Source: Wyeomyia smithii (Eukaryota; Arthropoda; Insecta; Diptera; Culicidae). Taken from it: a stretch of 64,000 bases of DNA. The notes under the pieces are model-generated. The model searched no databases. It saw only the letters and a list, made by a program, of their open reading frames with translations, and had not been told where the DNA came from. The stretch is taken from contig NC_073695.1 in assembly GCF_029784165.1 (NCBI RefSeq), positions 97,135,485 through 97,199,484 of the forward strand, in the 5' to 3' direction. Below are positions 9,034 to 21,493 of the stretch, in pieces. The first letter of the stretch is position 1; each line of letters starts with the position of its first letter. The translations under genes and the position numbers were made by a program.

Positions 9034-11612
9034 ATGATTTTAAATAAAACAATTAAAATATTAAATTGGAATGCTCGCTCATTGAAGGCCAATGAGAATG
9101 AGCTTTTTAATTTTTTAACAGTAAATAATGTGCATATTGCAATTATTACTGAAACATTTCTGAAACCTAACATAAAATTAAAATATGATCCAAATTACGT
9201 GGTTCATAGATATGATAGGATTCAGGGTTCCGGCGGTGGAGTTGCAATTGTTATTCATCGCCGAATCAAACATCGTGCTCTTCCCCATCTTGAGACGAAA
9301 GTTATTGAAACTTTGGGAATTGAAGTTCAAACTGAACTTGGGATTTTATTTATTGCCGCAGCATATTTATCATTTCAATGCACACGCGAGCACAAAAATT
9401 ATTTTAAAGGTGATTTACAAAAACTCACCAGAAATCGTTCGAAATTTTTCATAATCGGCGATTTTAACGCTAAACATCGTTCATGGAATAATTCTCAAAG
9501 TAATTCCAATGGCAAAATTTTATTCAATGATTGTTCTTCAGGATACTATTCTATTTTGTCTCCGAATAGTCCTACATGCTTTTCTTCTGTAAGAAACCCT
9601 TCAACAATTGATTTGGTGCTGACAGATCAAAGTCATGTATGTAGTGATTTGATCACACATGCTGACTTCGATTCTGACCATCTTCCAATAACTTTTTCTT
9701 TATCACATGAATCAGTTTTAAACCCTATGAGCTCTGTTTTTAATTATAACAAGGCTAATTGGGAGAGATACAAAACTCATATTGAGAGAAATTTCAATAA
9801 TGAGCTTGATTTGCAAAACGAAGTGAATATTGATTCCGCTTTGGAAGCATTAAAATGTGCAATTGTTGATGCCAGGAATTATTCTGTTCCAAAGGCTCAA
9901 GTGAAATTTGATTCACCAATAATTGACGAAAACCTTCAACTTCTAGAAAGAGATTAAACATAGATTTACTCTTCTGAGAAATCAAAATTTTGAGACTAAA
10001 GTTGAAAAATTGAAACCATATTCAAAACCTTTTTGAAAGCGGTCGAAGATTCTTAAGAAACCTTCAAAGCCTATTCCAGTTTTAAGAGATGGTGAACGTT
10101 TTCTTGTATCCAATGAACAAAAGGCTCAAAGACTTGTTCAGCAGTTTGAGAGTGTTCATAACTCAAATTTGAATTTTGTGAGTCCAATTGAAAATGAAGT
10201 CACACGTCAATTTGAATTAATTTCTTCCCAGAATTTTTTACCTGCAGAAATAATTGAAACTAACTTGAATGAGATTAAATCAATTATTTAAAATTTCAAA
10301 AATATGAAAGCACCTGGTGACGATGGAATCTTAAATATACTAATCAAACATCTCCCTGAGAGCACAATGGAATTTTTAGTGAAAATTTTCAATTGCTGCT
10401 TCAAAAGTGCATATTTTCCCAAATTATGGAAAAATGCAAAAATTACACCAATTTTAAAACCGGATAAGAAGCCAGCTGAAGTTTCAAGTTATCGACCAAT
10501 CAGTTTGCTTTCTTCAATAAGTAAACTGTTTGAGAGAATTATTCTTAACAGAATGATGTCACACATCAACGAAAATTCAATTTTTGCAAATGAACAGTTT
10601 GGATTTCGCCATGGGCATTCCACAACTCATCAATTGCTCAGAGTTACTAATATGATACGAGCTAACAAATCTGAAGGTTATTCCACTGGAGCTGCTCTTT
10701 TAGACATAGAAAAAGCATTCGACAGTGTTTGGCATAAAGGTTTGATTGCGAAATTGCAAACTTTTAATTTTCCAAATTTTCCTAATCCAAAATTTTAGAA
10801 AATTATCTTACTGATCAAACTCTGCAGGTTGTCTATCAGAATTCAAAATCTGATAGATTTCCTGTCAGAGCAGGTGTACCTCAATGTTTAGTCTTGGGTC
10901 CAGTCCTGTACAACATATTCACTTCAGATCTTCCTGAATTGCAGGATGCACAAAGTCATTGTTCTGCGATGACACAAGCATTTCCGTAAAAGGAAAAAGT
11001 CTTCGTGTTATATGCAGTCGATTGCAGAAAAGTTTAGATATTTTTTCTTCCTTCTTGCAAAAGTGGAAAATTTCTTCCAATGCTTCTAAAACTCAAATGA
11101 TAATTTTTCCGCATAATCCCAGGGCTTCTTTCCTCAAGCCAAACAATAATCACGTTGTCAAGATGAATGTGGTTATTTTAAGTTGGTCTGACAAGGTTAA
11201 GTACTTGGGACTAATTTATGATAAAAAACTTATTTTCAAAGAGCACATTGAGAGTATACAAGCCAAGTGCATCAAATATACGAGATGTTTATATCCTCTC
11301 ATTAACAGGAATTCTGAACTTTGTTTAAAGAACAAATTTTCGATTTACAAACAAATTTTTAGACCAGCAATGCTTTATGCTGTACCGATCTGGTCAAGTT
11401 GCTGTTCAACAAGGAAGAAAACGCTCCAAAGGATTCAGAATAAAATTCTGAAAATGATTTTGAAGCGTCCTCCTTGGTTTGGTACACTCGAATTACATAG
11501 ACTTACTGGTGTTGAACCATTAGAAGCTATGTCAAATAAAATTATTAACAATTTTCGACAAAAATCGTTGCAATCCTCAATTGCTACGATGAGCTCTCTT
11601 CATAGCCAATAA
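9034..11612 (+). pseudogene. Jockey-like ORF2 (APE endonuclease and reverse transcriptase), frameshifted
   Basis: Three frames are needed. Segment 9034-9957 is the endonuclease, with ILNWNARSLK, the catalytic Glu in TETFLKP, IIGDFNAKHRSWN, and SDHLPI near its end. Segment 10304-10798 opens the RT (MKAPGDDGI, SYRPISLLSSISKLFERII, ALLDIEKAFDSVWHKG). After another shift, PQCLVLGPVLYNIF stands where PQGS is usual. Segment 10959-11612 contains FCDDTSISVKG, the catalytic box with Cys for Ala. A stop at 10289 precedes the second segment. It cannot make an active enzyme. Confidence 0.85.
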
Positions 11613-11840
11613 GTTACCAATTAAGTTAGTTGTAAGTTTACTTCTCCTTTTCTGACAAGTAGGTTTAAATCCCTACGAATGATAAGTCCTAATTGCGAAA
11701 GCAAACAAATCCTAACAATTAAAATTACAAATTTCTAACAGTGTTGAGAAGTCACCATTTGTGATTGGACACACATACTCATTATTTACTAATATTCATC
11801 ATAAATACTTAAGCTACTAACAAATCCCCCCCATAAAAAA

Positions 11841-11855
11841 AACTAGTTTAGTTTT
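11841..11855. repeat. Right target-site duplication of jockey-like LINE
   Basis: AACTAGTTTAGTTTT, identical to 7708-7722, directly after the A-rich end of the LINE. Confidence 0.9.
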
Positions 11856-12180
11856 TGGGCTTTGTTTTCAATCCTCACGTTTTCAATGTGATGTGTGATG
11901 ATGTTGAAAATTTGGGCATTTGATTACTTCCTGAATGCATCCATTTTCAAGATATGTTCAGGAAATTAGGAAATACACATCAAATTCTAAATTCAAACGA
12001 AAAAAAAATAACACTCTCCATTGATTTTCCATCGTTCAAACTTGAAGTTATTTCTAAACTTTTGGCTAAAAATTCAAGACGATAAAATGTAAAATGAATT
12101 TCGTGTTGAAAATTAGGTTTTAATCAAATTCCAAAATTCAACTTTTTTGAAACTATTCACGCAACATCACAAATAATGTA

Positions 12181-12551
12181 TAGAGATGCACCGAATAATA
12201 GGGTTGGGAAAAAGTTATTTTTGAAAATTACCGAATATTCGGATTATCGAATAATGATTTAAACTAGGCCTTGTCTAGCGTAATCCGCTTTAATTCATGA
12301 GTAATTTGGTTATTAATTTGTCTCGTTTAATCATCATGTTCTGTTCAATATTCGGCCGTCCGTTCGGCCAGGCGGCCGAATATTCAACAAAAAATGATGA
12401 TAAGATGAGAAAAATTAAAAACCAAATTATTCTTGACTTAATGTGACTTACCCTAGACAAGCTGAAGTTAAATCCATTGTTCTGTAAAATGAAAATTTGA
12501 TACTTTCAACAAAAAATCTTTTTCCCAGCCCTATTATTCGGCGCAACGCTA
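12181..12551. mobile_element. hAT-like foldback MITE
   Basis: The ends read TAGAGATGCACCGAATAA (12181 on) and, on the other strand, TAGCGTTGCGCCGAATAA (12551 back). The terminal repeat continues through AGGGYTGGGAAAAAG for about 34 bases. The interior is also palindromic (ATTCGGCCG and CGGCCGAAT near the centre). TAGAGATGCACCGAATA-type ends recall hAT elements. Flanking 8-mers (ATAATGTA and ATATTGAA) agree only partly. There is no ORF, so it is non-autonomous. Confidence 0.7.
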
Positions 12552-14865
12552 ATATTGAACGTCTGTTTTGAAACTTATCAAATTAACGCATCTAGATTTA
12601 ATCTTTGTTTCGATGACATACATGAAGACTTGAATCTGGTGTAAGTGAAAAAAAAGTTTCACAAAAGTTACTCCATGATAACGTCCATCTTTATAGTGCA
12701 CAGATATCTCAGTATGAAGGCGATTAGCAAAAATGCATTCATAGCTTTATTAATAGATCGGTATTTTTTTTTACTAGTGACACTAATCAAAGCAACAAAA
12801 TGTCTAGTACTTGGAGAAATTAGTTCCGAATTCTCTCTGAAAACTTTCTCTTCTGCCTACGCTTCTCTCTTACTGTCAATTCTATTCATAAGGATAACTT
12901 GAGCTAGTGGTTTCCCGACTCTTCTTTTACTTTTTTACTTGTAAGAGTGGTTCCTAGAAGATGAAAGTCCTCCCCTTTCACAAACTCTTTCTTTTTCCTC
13001 TATTTACTTACCATCGAAGCGTTCATCTATGTGATTTTCTGGCAATTATGTATTAAAGTGAGTCACGATTATTGATTACAAATGCTAGAAAAAACCTGAA
13101 CACTTTTTTAAATCTGGAAAACGTTAGGTTTCAGATGTAGAAAAATAAACAATAATGTAAGCCTACTGGGATTTAAGTTAAAGTTTTTTTCCGAATGTTG
13201 AGGTTATGACCAACATTGAATTATATTATCGGTTGCAATGACATCCGAGATGCAGTGACAGTGAAAAATTATCAAAATGATCTGTTTCAATGACAAGAAA
13301 GCAGTAATGAAAGGCAGATAGTTCTATTATAGGTAAAAAGAACTGTTTTCCTTTTATCATTTAAGCGTGTATATATAATTTCAAAAATATTTTGATACTA
13401 GAAAATTTGTTTGCATTTTATTAACGTTCATTATTTCTAGACATTCTTCGTAAGCCCATATTTGTTCGTTTTTCTCAGCGATCAGAATATTCTACAATTT
13501 GCGACTGAGATGCTATTTATTTGAGTTCAGCTTCTGGTGGTTATAACAAGTTTAGAATGCATTTTATGCACAAGTAATATTCGGTAATCCGTGGGTATAG
13601 CTCTGCTAATAGGAAAATCACAAAATGTGTGTTGTTTCATGCGAATATAATTTCTATCGACTATAACGTGATTTGTTCAAAAAAATTACACATTTTGATT
13701 TCAATACAGATAAATCTAACAGACTCTAATGCATGAATTTGTATAATAAATATCATATCTCCATCCTCGGTGGACCTATCATAACCTTCCCATTAACACT
13801 AACTTCTCCCTGTAATACTTGTGAATGATGCAGAAGATTCCTTAGTCTCTAGTAGCAGTAACTGTCAAATTAATATTCCTTTTCCACTCACATGCATTGA
13901 GGGCAGTGCTGATAAAAGTCATTTTCCCCAGCAAAATTCTTCGAAAATTATAGCCAATCATTTTCAATTTCACTTCCAATGATCGCAGCACTCTTTCAGA
14001 TACACTAGATTTTCGTCCTAGTAACGTGCTGTTATACTCAGATGAAATAGTTATAGTAATAGTTCGGTTACGGAATAAAATTTGACGACAAATCCAACCA
14101 AATGATCTTCACTTCAAAGCGAAAAAGAAAAACAAACAGTCCACTCAACGAAAATTAACCTCACCGAAACACTTTTTCACTGACACTGACCGATGCCTGG
14201 ACAATCTTCGTTAACTGATAAACTGTTTTTGTTGTCTCGCTTCCATCGCATGAAATATAATGAGGTGTTTTGACAGTTCACTTCCATGTAAAAAGCGGGA
14301 AGGGAGAACTCTGAAAGGATTGTAAAAAAAAACGTTTATGGATGCTTTTATTCACTTTCACTCAAGAGTGTCAACAAATATCAACCCTGATTTGAGGGTA
14401 ATCAGCAACATCCTTTATCCTCAGAAAAAGAAAAACCACCTTGGTTGCATACTGAGTATAATTGTAAACTTTTTCCAATAGTTATATTCCAAAAATAATA
14501 AATATCGAGCCACAGCAAGAAAATTTGAGAGAAATCTCAAATCGCATTACTATATTGAAAACACAGATTTTTTGACAGAAAAAGCGGACAGACAAACAAG
14601 CGTACATTATCTTTGAGAAATGAAGTCTCATTAGCAGTGCCAAAGCAGAAAAATGAGCCGATGGCTAATACAAGCACCGCACTTGTTGTTTTTGATATCC
14701 CGCATGATTATTTCGGGTTAAGCAAGAATGTCAAAATAGTGCCTTGTTAGAGATTCATTATTTCTGTGTGACTCCACGAGTTTATCTATTGCCACACGTC
14801 TGTTTCCCATGCAACAGTCTTCATTAACTTGGCGTGCGTGTGCTTCACATAAGTCATGAAAACTC
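12552..14865. other. No recognised feature
   Basis: About 2.3 kb of AT-rich sequence. The one longer frame (12645-12902, 85 codons) has no recognisable family motif. No repeat ends were found by eye. It could be host intergenic or intronic sequence. Confidence 0.5.
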
Positions 14866-14867
14866 TA

Positions 14868-15554
14868 CACACTTAATCCAAAAAAAGTCGTTCAGTAATT
14901 TTTTTTACAATAATCCATCGGTAAAGTGTAATAATACCGGTATTCCTGCATCAAATTAACGACTGTTCTGTAAGATCTGTAAGTTTTACCAAAATTCTGT
15001 CAACTGTTACCGAAATATTTGCTTAATTTTACATTCACCGAAATTTGTATAACTTTTTACCGAACAACCTGTAAAAATGCCAAATTGCGAATGTGGTGGC
15101 CATTTTTCTCATACGTGCAACCGTGCAAGACGCGAATATTTTCTACTGGTGCTGCTGATTTGTTTTAGTTCTTGTTGTGTGTAAACATAGGATATTTATA
15201 ATTTGGAAAGTGTTAATGGATGTACGAGTCGCTAACATTTTTCGTAAGTGATCTGGTTGATTTATTTTGATTTTAGACGCTACCGGCAGGCTCATTTATA
15301 ACCGACTTTTCTGCCACCGGTATTTTTTACAGGTGTGTTCGGTATTTTTGTTCATTTTTAAAGTTTCTTTCGGTAAATTTTACTGACTGCTCGGTTTGGA
15401 ACATTACAAAAAAGCTGCGAAAATTACCGACCACTCGGTTGGTGGTTTCACAAACTGTTCGGTAATTTTCGGAAACACCGAAGATTTCACCGAACGTTCA
15501 GCTGTTGAGATTCCGGTAAAATTTTACCGAATTCGGTGTTTTATTTTAAGTGTG
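14868..15554. mobile_element. TA-flanked element with iterated ACCGAA/CGGTAA motif
   Basis: The terminal repeat begins CACACTTAA, flanked by TA at 14866-14867 and 15555-15556. The interior repeats a short motif about 19 times in both orientations (CGGTAA, TTACCG, ACCGAA, TTCGGT), dense near both ends. A less repetitive core lies around 15090-15280. There is no ORF of note (15396-15674 runs out of the element). This looks like a non-autonomous Tc1/mariner-type element in which the motif may be a transposase binding site. Confidence 0.7.
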
Positions 15555-15556
15555 TA

Positions 15557-18397
15557 CTTTATGGCTGCAACCGATTTCATAACTTCCAATCCAGCTCCCA
15601 GCATTACAAAGCGTTCCATCGTCTCGGATGCGGCATACTTGGGATACACGAGTGTGAAATATCGACATCCTTAAAGGTTATGTAACGAAACGACAGACTG
15701 TGTGAGCGTGATACTCGGATGCAAACGTTCGATCAGGCATGTGGAGGCGCGTTCCTTCCGCTTCTCGGATGTTCATAAGTTAAAACACAGAGATCTGGTT
15801 CATTTTCATGCGTTTTATCCCCTCACGTATGCCATTTACTGACATTTGTAACCTATCTGCGGCGAAAGGGCTTCGACTTCATCTGTGGCTCGTACCGGAT
15901 TCCACACCGTGCGTCACCCGTACGACAGTTAGAGTGTGTGAGAGTGCGAGCATGACGTCAAACAGCGTGATATATGTTAATTAAATATCTTCGTCGGATC
16001 ATACATACTCGGGGGATAAATCTTGATGGAACATTTTTCTCTTCTATGTAGCGTAACGTAAATTATTCATTGTTTTCGGGTATAAATAACGAGGATAACG
16101 GCCAATCGGATCAGGCAGACAGAACCAACACCTCCTCCTGGCAGGGCCGCTTCCACACAGTCCTACCAATTGAGGGCGCGCCAGTACACTCTGACAGTAC
16201 GACGAATGCGGAAAAAATCATACGCCAACGTGGGCACAAGTGGTGTCTTACCGAGCATAAGCATGAACTGTGTTTGAATTGAATGTGACACATGAGACGT
16301 GACGGTCTGGCGTAGCAAAGTATCCAAGGGCGGTGCACAATTTTCAGCAAATTCTTCTTAGCTGATGATTGCTCCATCTTGACTAGAGTCAGTTGTATCT
16401 AGATGAAAAAGTACAATGATTCATTCTTAGGTGTGTAAAAATGGAAAAACACGTTGATCGGTTAATTAGGAAAGCAACAATTGATTTTTTCCACAGCAGC
16501 AGCAGGATATCCCAAAACTTCGCATTGGATGGTTATGCTCCTGTAGGGTAATTACGAAATTATCTAGGAGAATCCTTCTCATTCGAACAGTAATTTGTAA
16601 CAGTGACTTGAATGACTGGCACTCAATTACTACTCTTTTTTGGAATGAAGACGGCCTAATGGCAAATGAATATTAACAAAATAAAGAGGGATTTTTAAAA
16701 ATACAATTACAAAGTTTTTTTAAAATGTCATCCAACAATCCTGAAGCGAACTGAGCTTTATTCAATTTTTTAAGAAAGGGTAAACATGCAGTCAAGGACT
16801 TGCAAGAGCATTATGAAACTGATCCTACGTTGATTACTTTGAATTTGACAGCTGACATCGGTGAAAGCTCTACTTAAAATTCTGAAAAAATTGCACGCTA
16901 AAAGCAACAGGTATGATGACAGTTTTTTTTTCATATCACTTACAATTTCAATTGTGAAATCTGTCACGTTTTGACAGTCAATTGTTCTTGTTGGAAAATA
17001 ATATGCAAGATGAATTTAATATAGCAGGATATCTTTGATATCTATTCTATAATTAGTATTATAATTTACACAATGTGGTTCATATAGATAACTTCCTGAA
17101 AAACCACGTCCTATCGGATTCGACTATCATCGATGACAACTCATTTAACTGTTTAGACAACGGGTGACAACTAAAATTTTGGATTAATTCTGTGGTTTCC
17201 ACCCGTTGTTTTACAATAATGTATATGTAAAATATTCGTTTTAAATGACCCAATTTTAGCAAATTTAGATTCAAAATCGAATCACCACAATACTCCGTTA
17301 CCCCGCCTCAAAAGAATATTAGAATCTTAAAAATTTATTATTTTCAGACTTTTTGTTTTATTTGTTTTATCAAATATAAAGCAAAATGAAAAAAAAATAA
17401 ACAGGAATAAATAATTAAATGTTTAAATTATGCAAATGCAACAATAAAAGAAAGAAACTATAAATAATAATAATGCAATAAATAAACGAAAGAAAAATAA
17501 CGGTAAAAATGTTTTTTTTTCCACTTGGTAGTAACAAAAAATTCACTTTTAAACTCCCTTCTGCCTGTGCCTTATACTTATCTTTAGCAACAGTGGCTAA
17601 ATATTCAGTTCCACTATTACACGTAATAGTTTCGATACTCTAATCGAAACATTGCACACGGGAATCTCAGCTAGGCAACTGCGAAAAGTAAACATGGAAG
17701 CAGGCTTGTTATTCTCCCCAATACAAGGAATGAGCGGAGTTAAAATTCACCACGCTTTTCCCTGCATGGGCACTTTTTACACCACACTTCTTTCTTCTGT
17801 TTCGTCATTGTGCATCTGTCGCTTGCAGAAATTAACACACTTGCTATTCACATCACAGCTGAGAGAAACAAGAGTGGTGATACACTCTAATGAAAATACA
17901 CAGAAGCACACCGCGATGCGCACTGGTGAAATAATTATAATGAAGACATTTGAGTTTTCCTATTGAAGAATATAATGCGGAGTGTGTGAGTAATGCTTTT
18001 TACTGATTTTCAATATTTAAAATATACTAGATTTACTTGAGATGTTTGGCGAAATTTGATAAAATGATTTTTTTCTGCGTAACTTATTATGAAAGGTTTT
18101 TCGCAAAACAAACTCGACCGAAATTGAAAAGGTAATCTACTTTCCTACCTAGATGCTCCTCTCATTTGATAAATGCTCAAGAGTTACACTGTAAAAGAAC
18201 TGTTGTGAACTCTGTTGTGTTGTTATTGCGCGTAATGTCCTTTCATGTGAGATAGCTCATCTCAGTTTATTATCTCTCAAGAGATATATTTCAAACTCCA
18301 CCATGGTGGCTTTGACGTAGAGCTACGTCTTACGGAAACTAGTAAGTGAAAATTGGTAAACTGGAAACATCAAGAGCGTCACGAAGTTGTCCCATTT
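15557..18397. other. No recognised gene; AT-rich tract and a tandem hairpin pair
   Basis: A G+C-richer segment at 15680-16300 may be single-copy host sequence, but its short frames show no family motif. 17330-17515 is an A-rich tract. Two small perfect hairpins abut at 17614-17650: CTATTAC with GTAATAG, then GTTTCGAT with ATCGAAAC. Frame 17652-17966 (104 codons) is unsupported. Confidence 0.45.
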
Positions 18398-20640
18398 TCA
18401 AATTTATTTATTTATTTCGTCCAGCAAATGTAGACTACATACAATATCTCATTGCAGTTGATACTAATAGTGTTTTACAATATTCTTCTTACGTACTTAG
18501 CATTATTTCTAGTGTAATTCAGACAATTTTCAATTTGTTCTTTTGACCCTATTATGCCAATGGTTTCACAATGTAGATTATACTGACGCATCATTCGATT
18601 TATGGGACCATTTTTTTCATAATTAGTTCTGCACTGTTTTTCTGAAAAAAGTTTTCTTGTTCTAAGATGCCGTGAAGGTGTATAAAAACTGAATTGTGAT
18701 AGTAATGCAGATGAGTCTATACGATTGGAAATAATGTCATTGGCGAAGAATAGTATTGCAAATTAATGCAATGCAGATTAATGAGCATGCAACGTGCTTC
18801 ATACGATGGCAGAGAAAATGCAGCCCAATTCAAGTTGCGAAGCGCGTATCGAAGTAATTGTTTTTGGACTGATTCTACACGTTCTTCGTGTGCGGTAGCA
18901 TAAGGATTTCATATGAGATTACAGTATGCTACAATAGGTCTAACATATGTAATATACAACAGTTTGATAGTGTACGGGTCTTGAAAATTGTGGCTGAACC
19001 GCTAAATAAAGCCCAGCATATTATTTTCTTTACTTATGATGGAGTTGTTCTGTGCTAAACAGGTTAGCTTGGTGTCTAGGATTACTCCTGAATCTCTAAC
19101 AATCTTGCATTTTTGTACAGTTTGATTTCTTAAAGATGTTACAATAAGTGGGATTTCAATTTTTCGACTAAATGTTATTGCGTCACATTTCTTGACATTG
19201 AATTGGAGTGGGCTTTTATTACAACAAGTGTAGAATAAGTTGACTTCTTTCTGGAATTCTTCTGCGTCGCTAGAGTTGCAGATTTCCATGAAGAGTTTCA
19301 TGTCGTCTGCGTAGATTAATATGTTTATTTTTTTGAGTATGAGAGAAATGTCAGTACATACAATATGAAAATAAGTGGACACAAATGCGAACCCTGGGGC
19401 ACCCCAGAGGTGACGGAAATGGAGTTTGAAAGTTTGTTCTGGAAGTGCACTTGTTTGCGATTTGTTAGATATGACTGGAGCCAACTCAGAAGTTGAGGCG
19501 CCAATCCATCTTTTTTCAGTTTAAAGATCAATAATGGTATGTCGATTCGGTCAAATGCTTTACCGAAGTCAGTGTAGAGGGCTTCTACGTACCTACCATT
19601 ATCCACTCGTCGAGAATAAAAGTTACAAATTCCAAAAGATTCGAGGTCGTTGAACGACCATTAAAGAAGCCATGCTGTTTACTAGTGATATGGTTTTTTA
19701 CTTGCTGAAAATTTTTCAACAAGATTTGGAATGTAAGAGATAATGGCAATTCCACGTTAGTTACAAACGTCAGATTTCGCGCCTAATTTATAAAATAAGC
19801 ACTAAACAAGAACATTTCCAGGTTTCGGGGAATTTCCCACTTTTCAGAGATAAATTGAAAAGACGTTCTAATGGAACTGTGGGTTTTCCTGAAAGATTCT
19901 TCAAAAACATGGAAGCAATTCCATCAGGTCCAGGCCCTTTTGATGCGTCTAAGCTTTTAAGCGTGTTTAAGACTTCGTGTTGAGAAAGTTGATTGACAGA
20001 TACATGATTGGAGATTTCGGGGATGAACGCAAAGAAGTCACAGTCGCGATCTTCTTCGGAGAATGTAGTGTAAACTTCCTGAAAGAAATTTGCAAAAAGA
20101 TTACAAATCTCGGGTGTGTTTCCGCTCACATTTTCATCAAAATGCATTCGTGACGGGAAATTACTACTTTTCAGTTTCGTGGTTACATAGTTGAAAAAAA
20201 TTTTTGCGCATGAATCGACTTCATTTTCGATTTTACGATTATATTCTTCCTGTGCGGCATTAATGGCAAGGTTGAGTTGGCTACATATGTCTAGGTAGTT
20301 TTACATGTTGGTACTAGTTTTTTTCTTTTCTGTACATTTTATGTCCTTTTTGCGTTTGATTTTACAATTTTAAATGTTTAAATGTGGATTAAACCATAAA
20401 GGTAGTTTACTATGCTGTGTTCTTCTTCTTCTTCATCTTCTTATTGGTACGATTTCTAATATTATTTCCTGCAGAATTGTGTAAAATTTAGCTGCCTCAT
20501 TGTTGACATTTCCTTCAGTATTAATTAGATTCTGCAAATTCAAGAAGTCTACTTTTTGCTTGCTCATAGTTGGCTTTATTGAATTCCGGCACTTTTTTAT
20601 ACTCCCAGTCGCACGGAAGATCAATTTTATGGATGAAAAT
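18398..20640 (-). pseudogene. CR1/jockey-superfamily LINE relic (ORF2 and 3' end)
   Basis: Read on the minus strand. 20147-19788 carries the region before the RT and its start (SKGPGPDGIASMFLKN, KFPETWKCS). 19606-19325 has ALYTDFGKAFDRID and SGVPQGSHLCPLIF. 19484-19002 has ILIYADDMKLF and the thumb region (DSGVILDTKLT). Frameshifts join the three. The 3' end on this strand is an AAATA-type repeat near 18398-18412, like the CR1-like tails here. An upstream fragment (20624-20433) may be the same linker. A GAA-type microsatellite sits at 20418-20446. Confidence 0.8.
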
Positions 20641-20699
20641 TGAATATTCTATTACTGTGTGAAATACTTCATTTTCCATAAAGGTGATAATGATGTGTA

Positions 20700-20900
20700 A
20701 ATGCTTAAAACTCAGTCAGCTTACAACAGGTTTCCTTCACTCTTACAGCAATCGATTTAAAATTTAGCTATGCTTCAACCAATATGTGGATAATAGCTAT
20801 TGTACTAATGAAAAATATAGAGCCTGAATCAAGCATATTTCGACCAATCAGAGCCAAAATCAAACATCAAACGAAACTCTCGATGTCAGTCTAAATCAAT
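20700..20900 (+). repeat. Promoter-like dispersed repeat, copy C (partial)
   Basis: It shares with the other copies the TTACAGCAATCGATT block, the TATTGTACTAATGA block and a CCAAT box in GACCAATCAGAG (about 20848). The TATA and hairpin parts are not evident. It is the most diverged copy. Confidence 0.4.
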
Positions 20901-21485
20901 CTAAACAATCATTCATTATTTTCGTCCCCAGCACGGCCCAACTGCACAACTACACGCCCACCGAAAGTAAAACTCTCAGTAGGTACGTATAAAAGCATGC
21001 ACACGTTTAGTCTACCTTGTCTATCCGATCACAGCAAGAGACCAGCGTTGCAAAGCGAACGAGAAGCAAAACCTTTCTCCTCCTTTCTGCTTGAGAACGA
21101 GACCTATACTACGCTTCTGAAGTCTTTTGCACACACGCTTTCGAGATACTCTTTATTCTTCATGCATTCCCCTGATTAGCAGCAAGCGCGCACCCACACG
21201 CGAAAACTCTTTTGTATTGCTTCTCAGCTATCTGTAAAAGAGTACGCTAGTTCTTGCTAGCGAGTAGGAGTACTCGATTAAAATTGCTCGACTAGGAGGT
21301 GTGCTTGAAAAACTGTGCTCGAAAACGAAAATGCTTTCTTCATCTACCCGGTTCTGCTTCATGCACCGACAGTCGACACTGGGGCGAAGAAAATATAAAG
21401 ATACACACGAGTACACAAGAGGAGATCAGACCGGAAGTGTGTGTACTGCGAATGCGAGCAAGAAAGCGAAAAAGAACGAGGAATA
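20901..21485. other. No gene recognised; one TATA-like site
   Basis: TATAAAAG occurs at 20988-20995 and is followed by G+C-richer sequence, so a promoter is possible but unsupported otherwise. This unit was interrupted by the hAT-like element; the flank resumes at 23506. Confidence 0.3.
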
Positions 21486-21493
21486 GCTTGAAT

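Larger units (their letters stand above)
7723..11840 (+). mobile_element. Jockey-clade LINE, full-length but decayed
   Basis: The element starts CAGTGCGTC, a start typical of jockey-type LINEs whose promoter lies downstream of the start. It ends CCATAAAAAAA and is bracketed by a perfect 15-bp duplication. It carries ORF1 (gag-like, CCHC knuckles) and ORF2 (endonuclease plus RT), both broken. At 4.1 kb it is close to the expected full length. The intact duplication with broken ORFs suggests either moderate age or retrotransposition of an already defective template. Confidence 0.9.

Noticed and set aside
10959..10980. FCDD box in the jockey-like RT as a functional variant
   Set aside because: It lies in a frameshifted pseudogene next to other changes (PQCL for PQGS), so it is most simply decay.
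20988..20995. TATAAAAG as a promoter of a host gene
   Set aside because: No downstream ORF, initiator or conserved block supports it.
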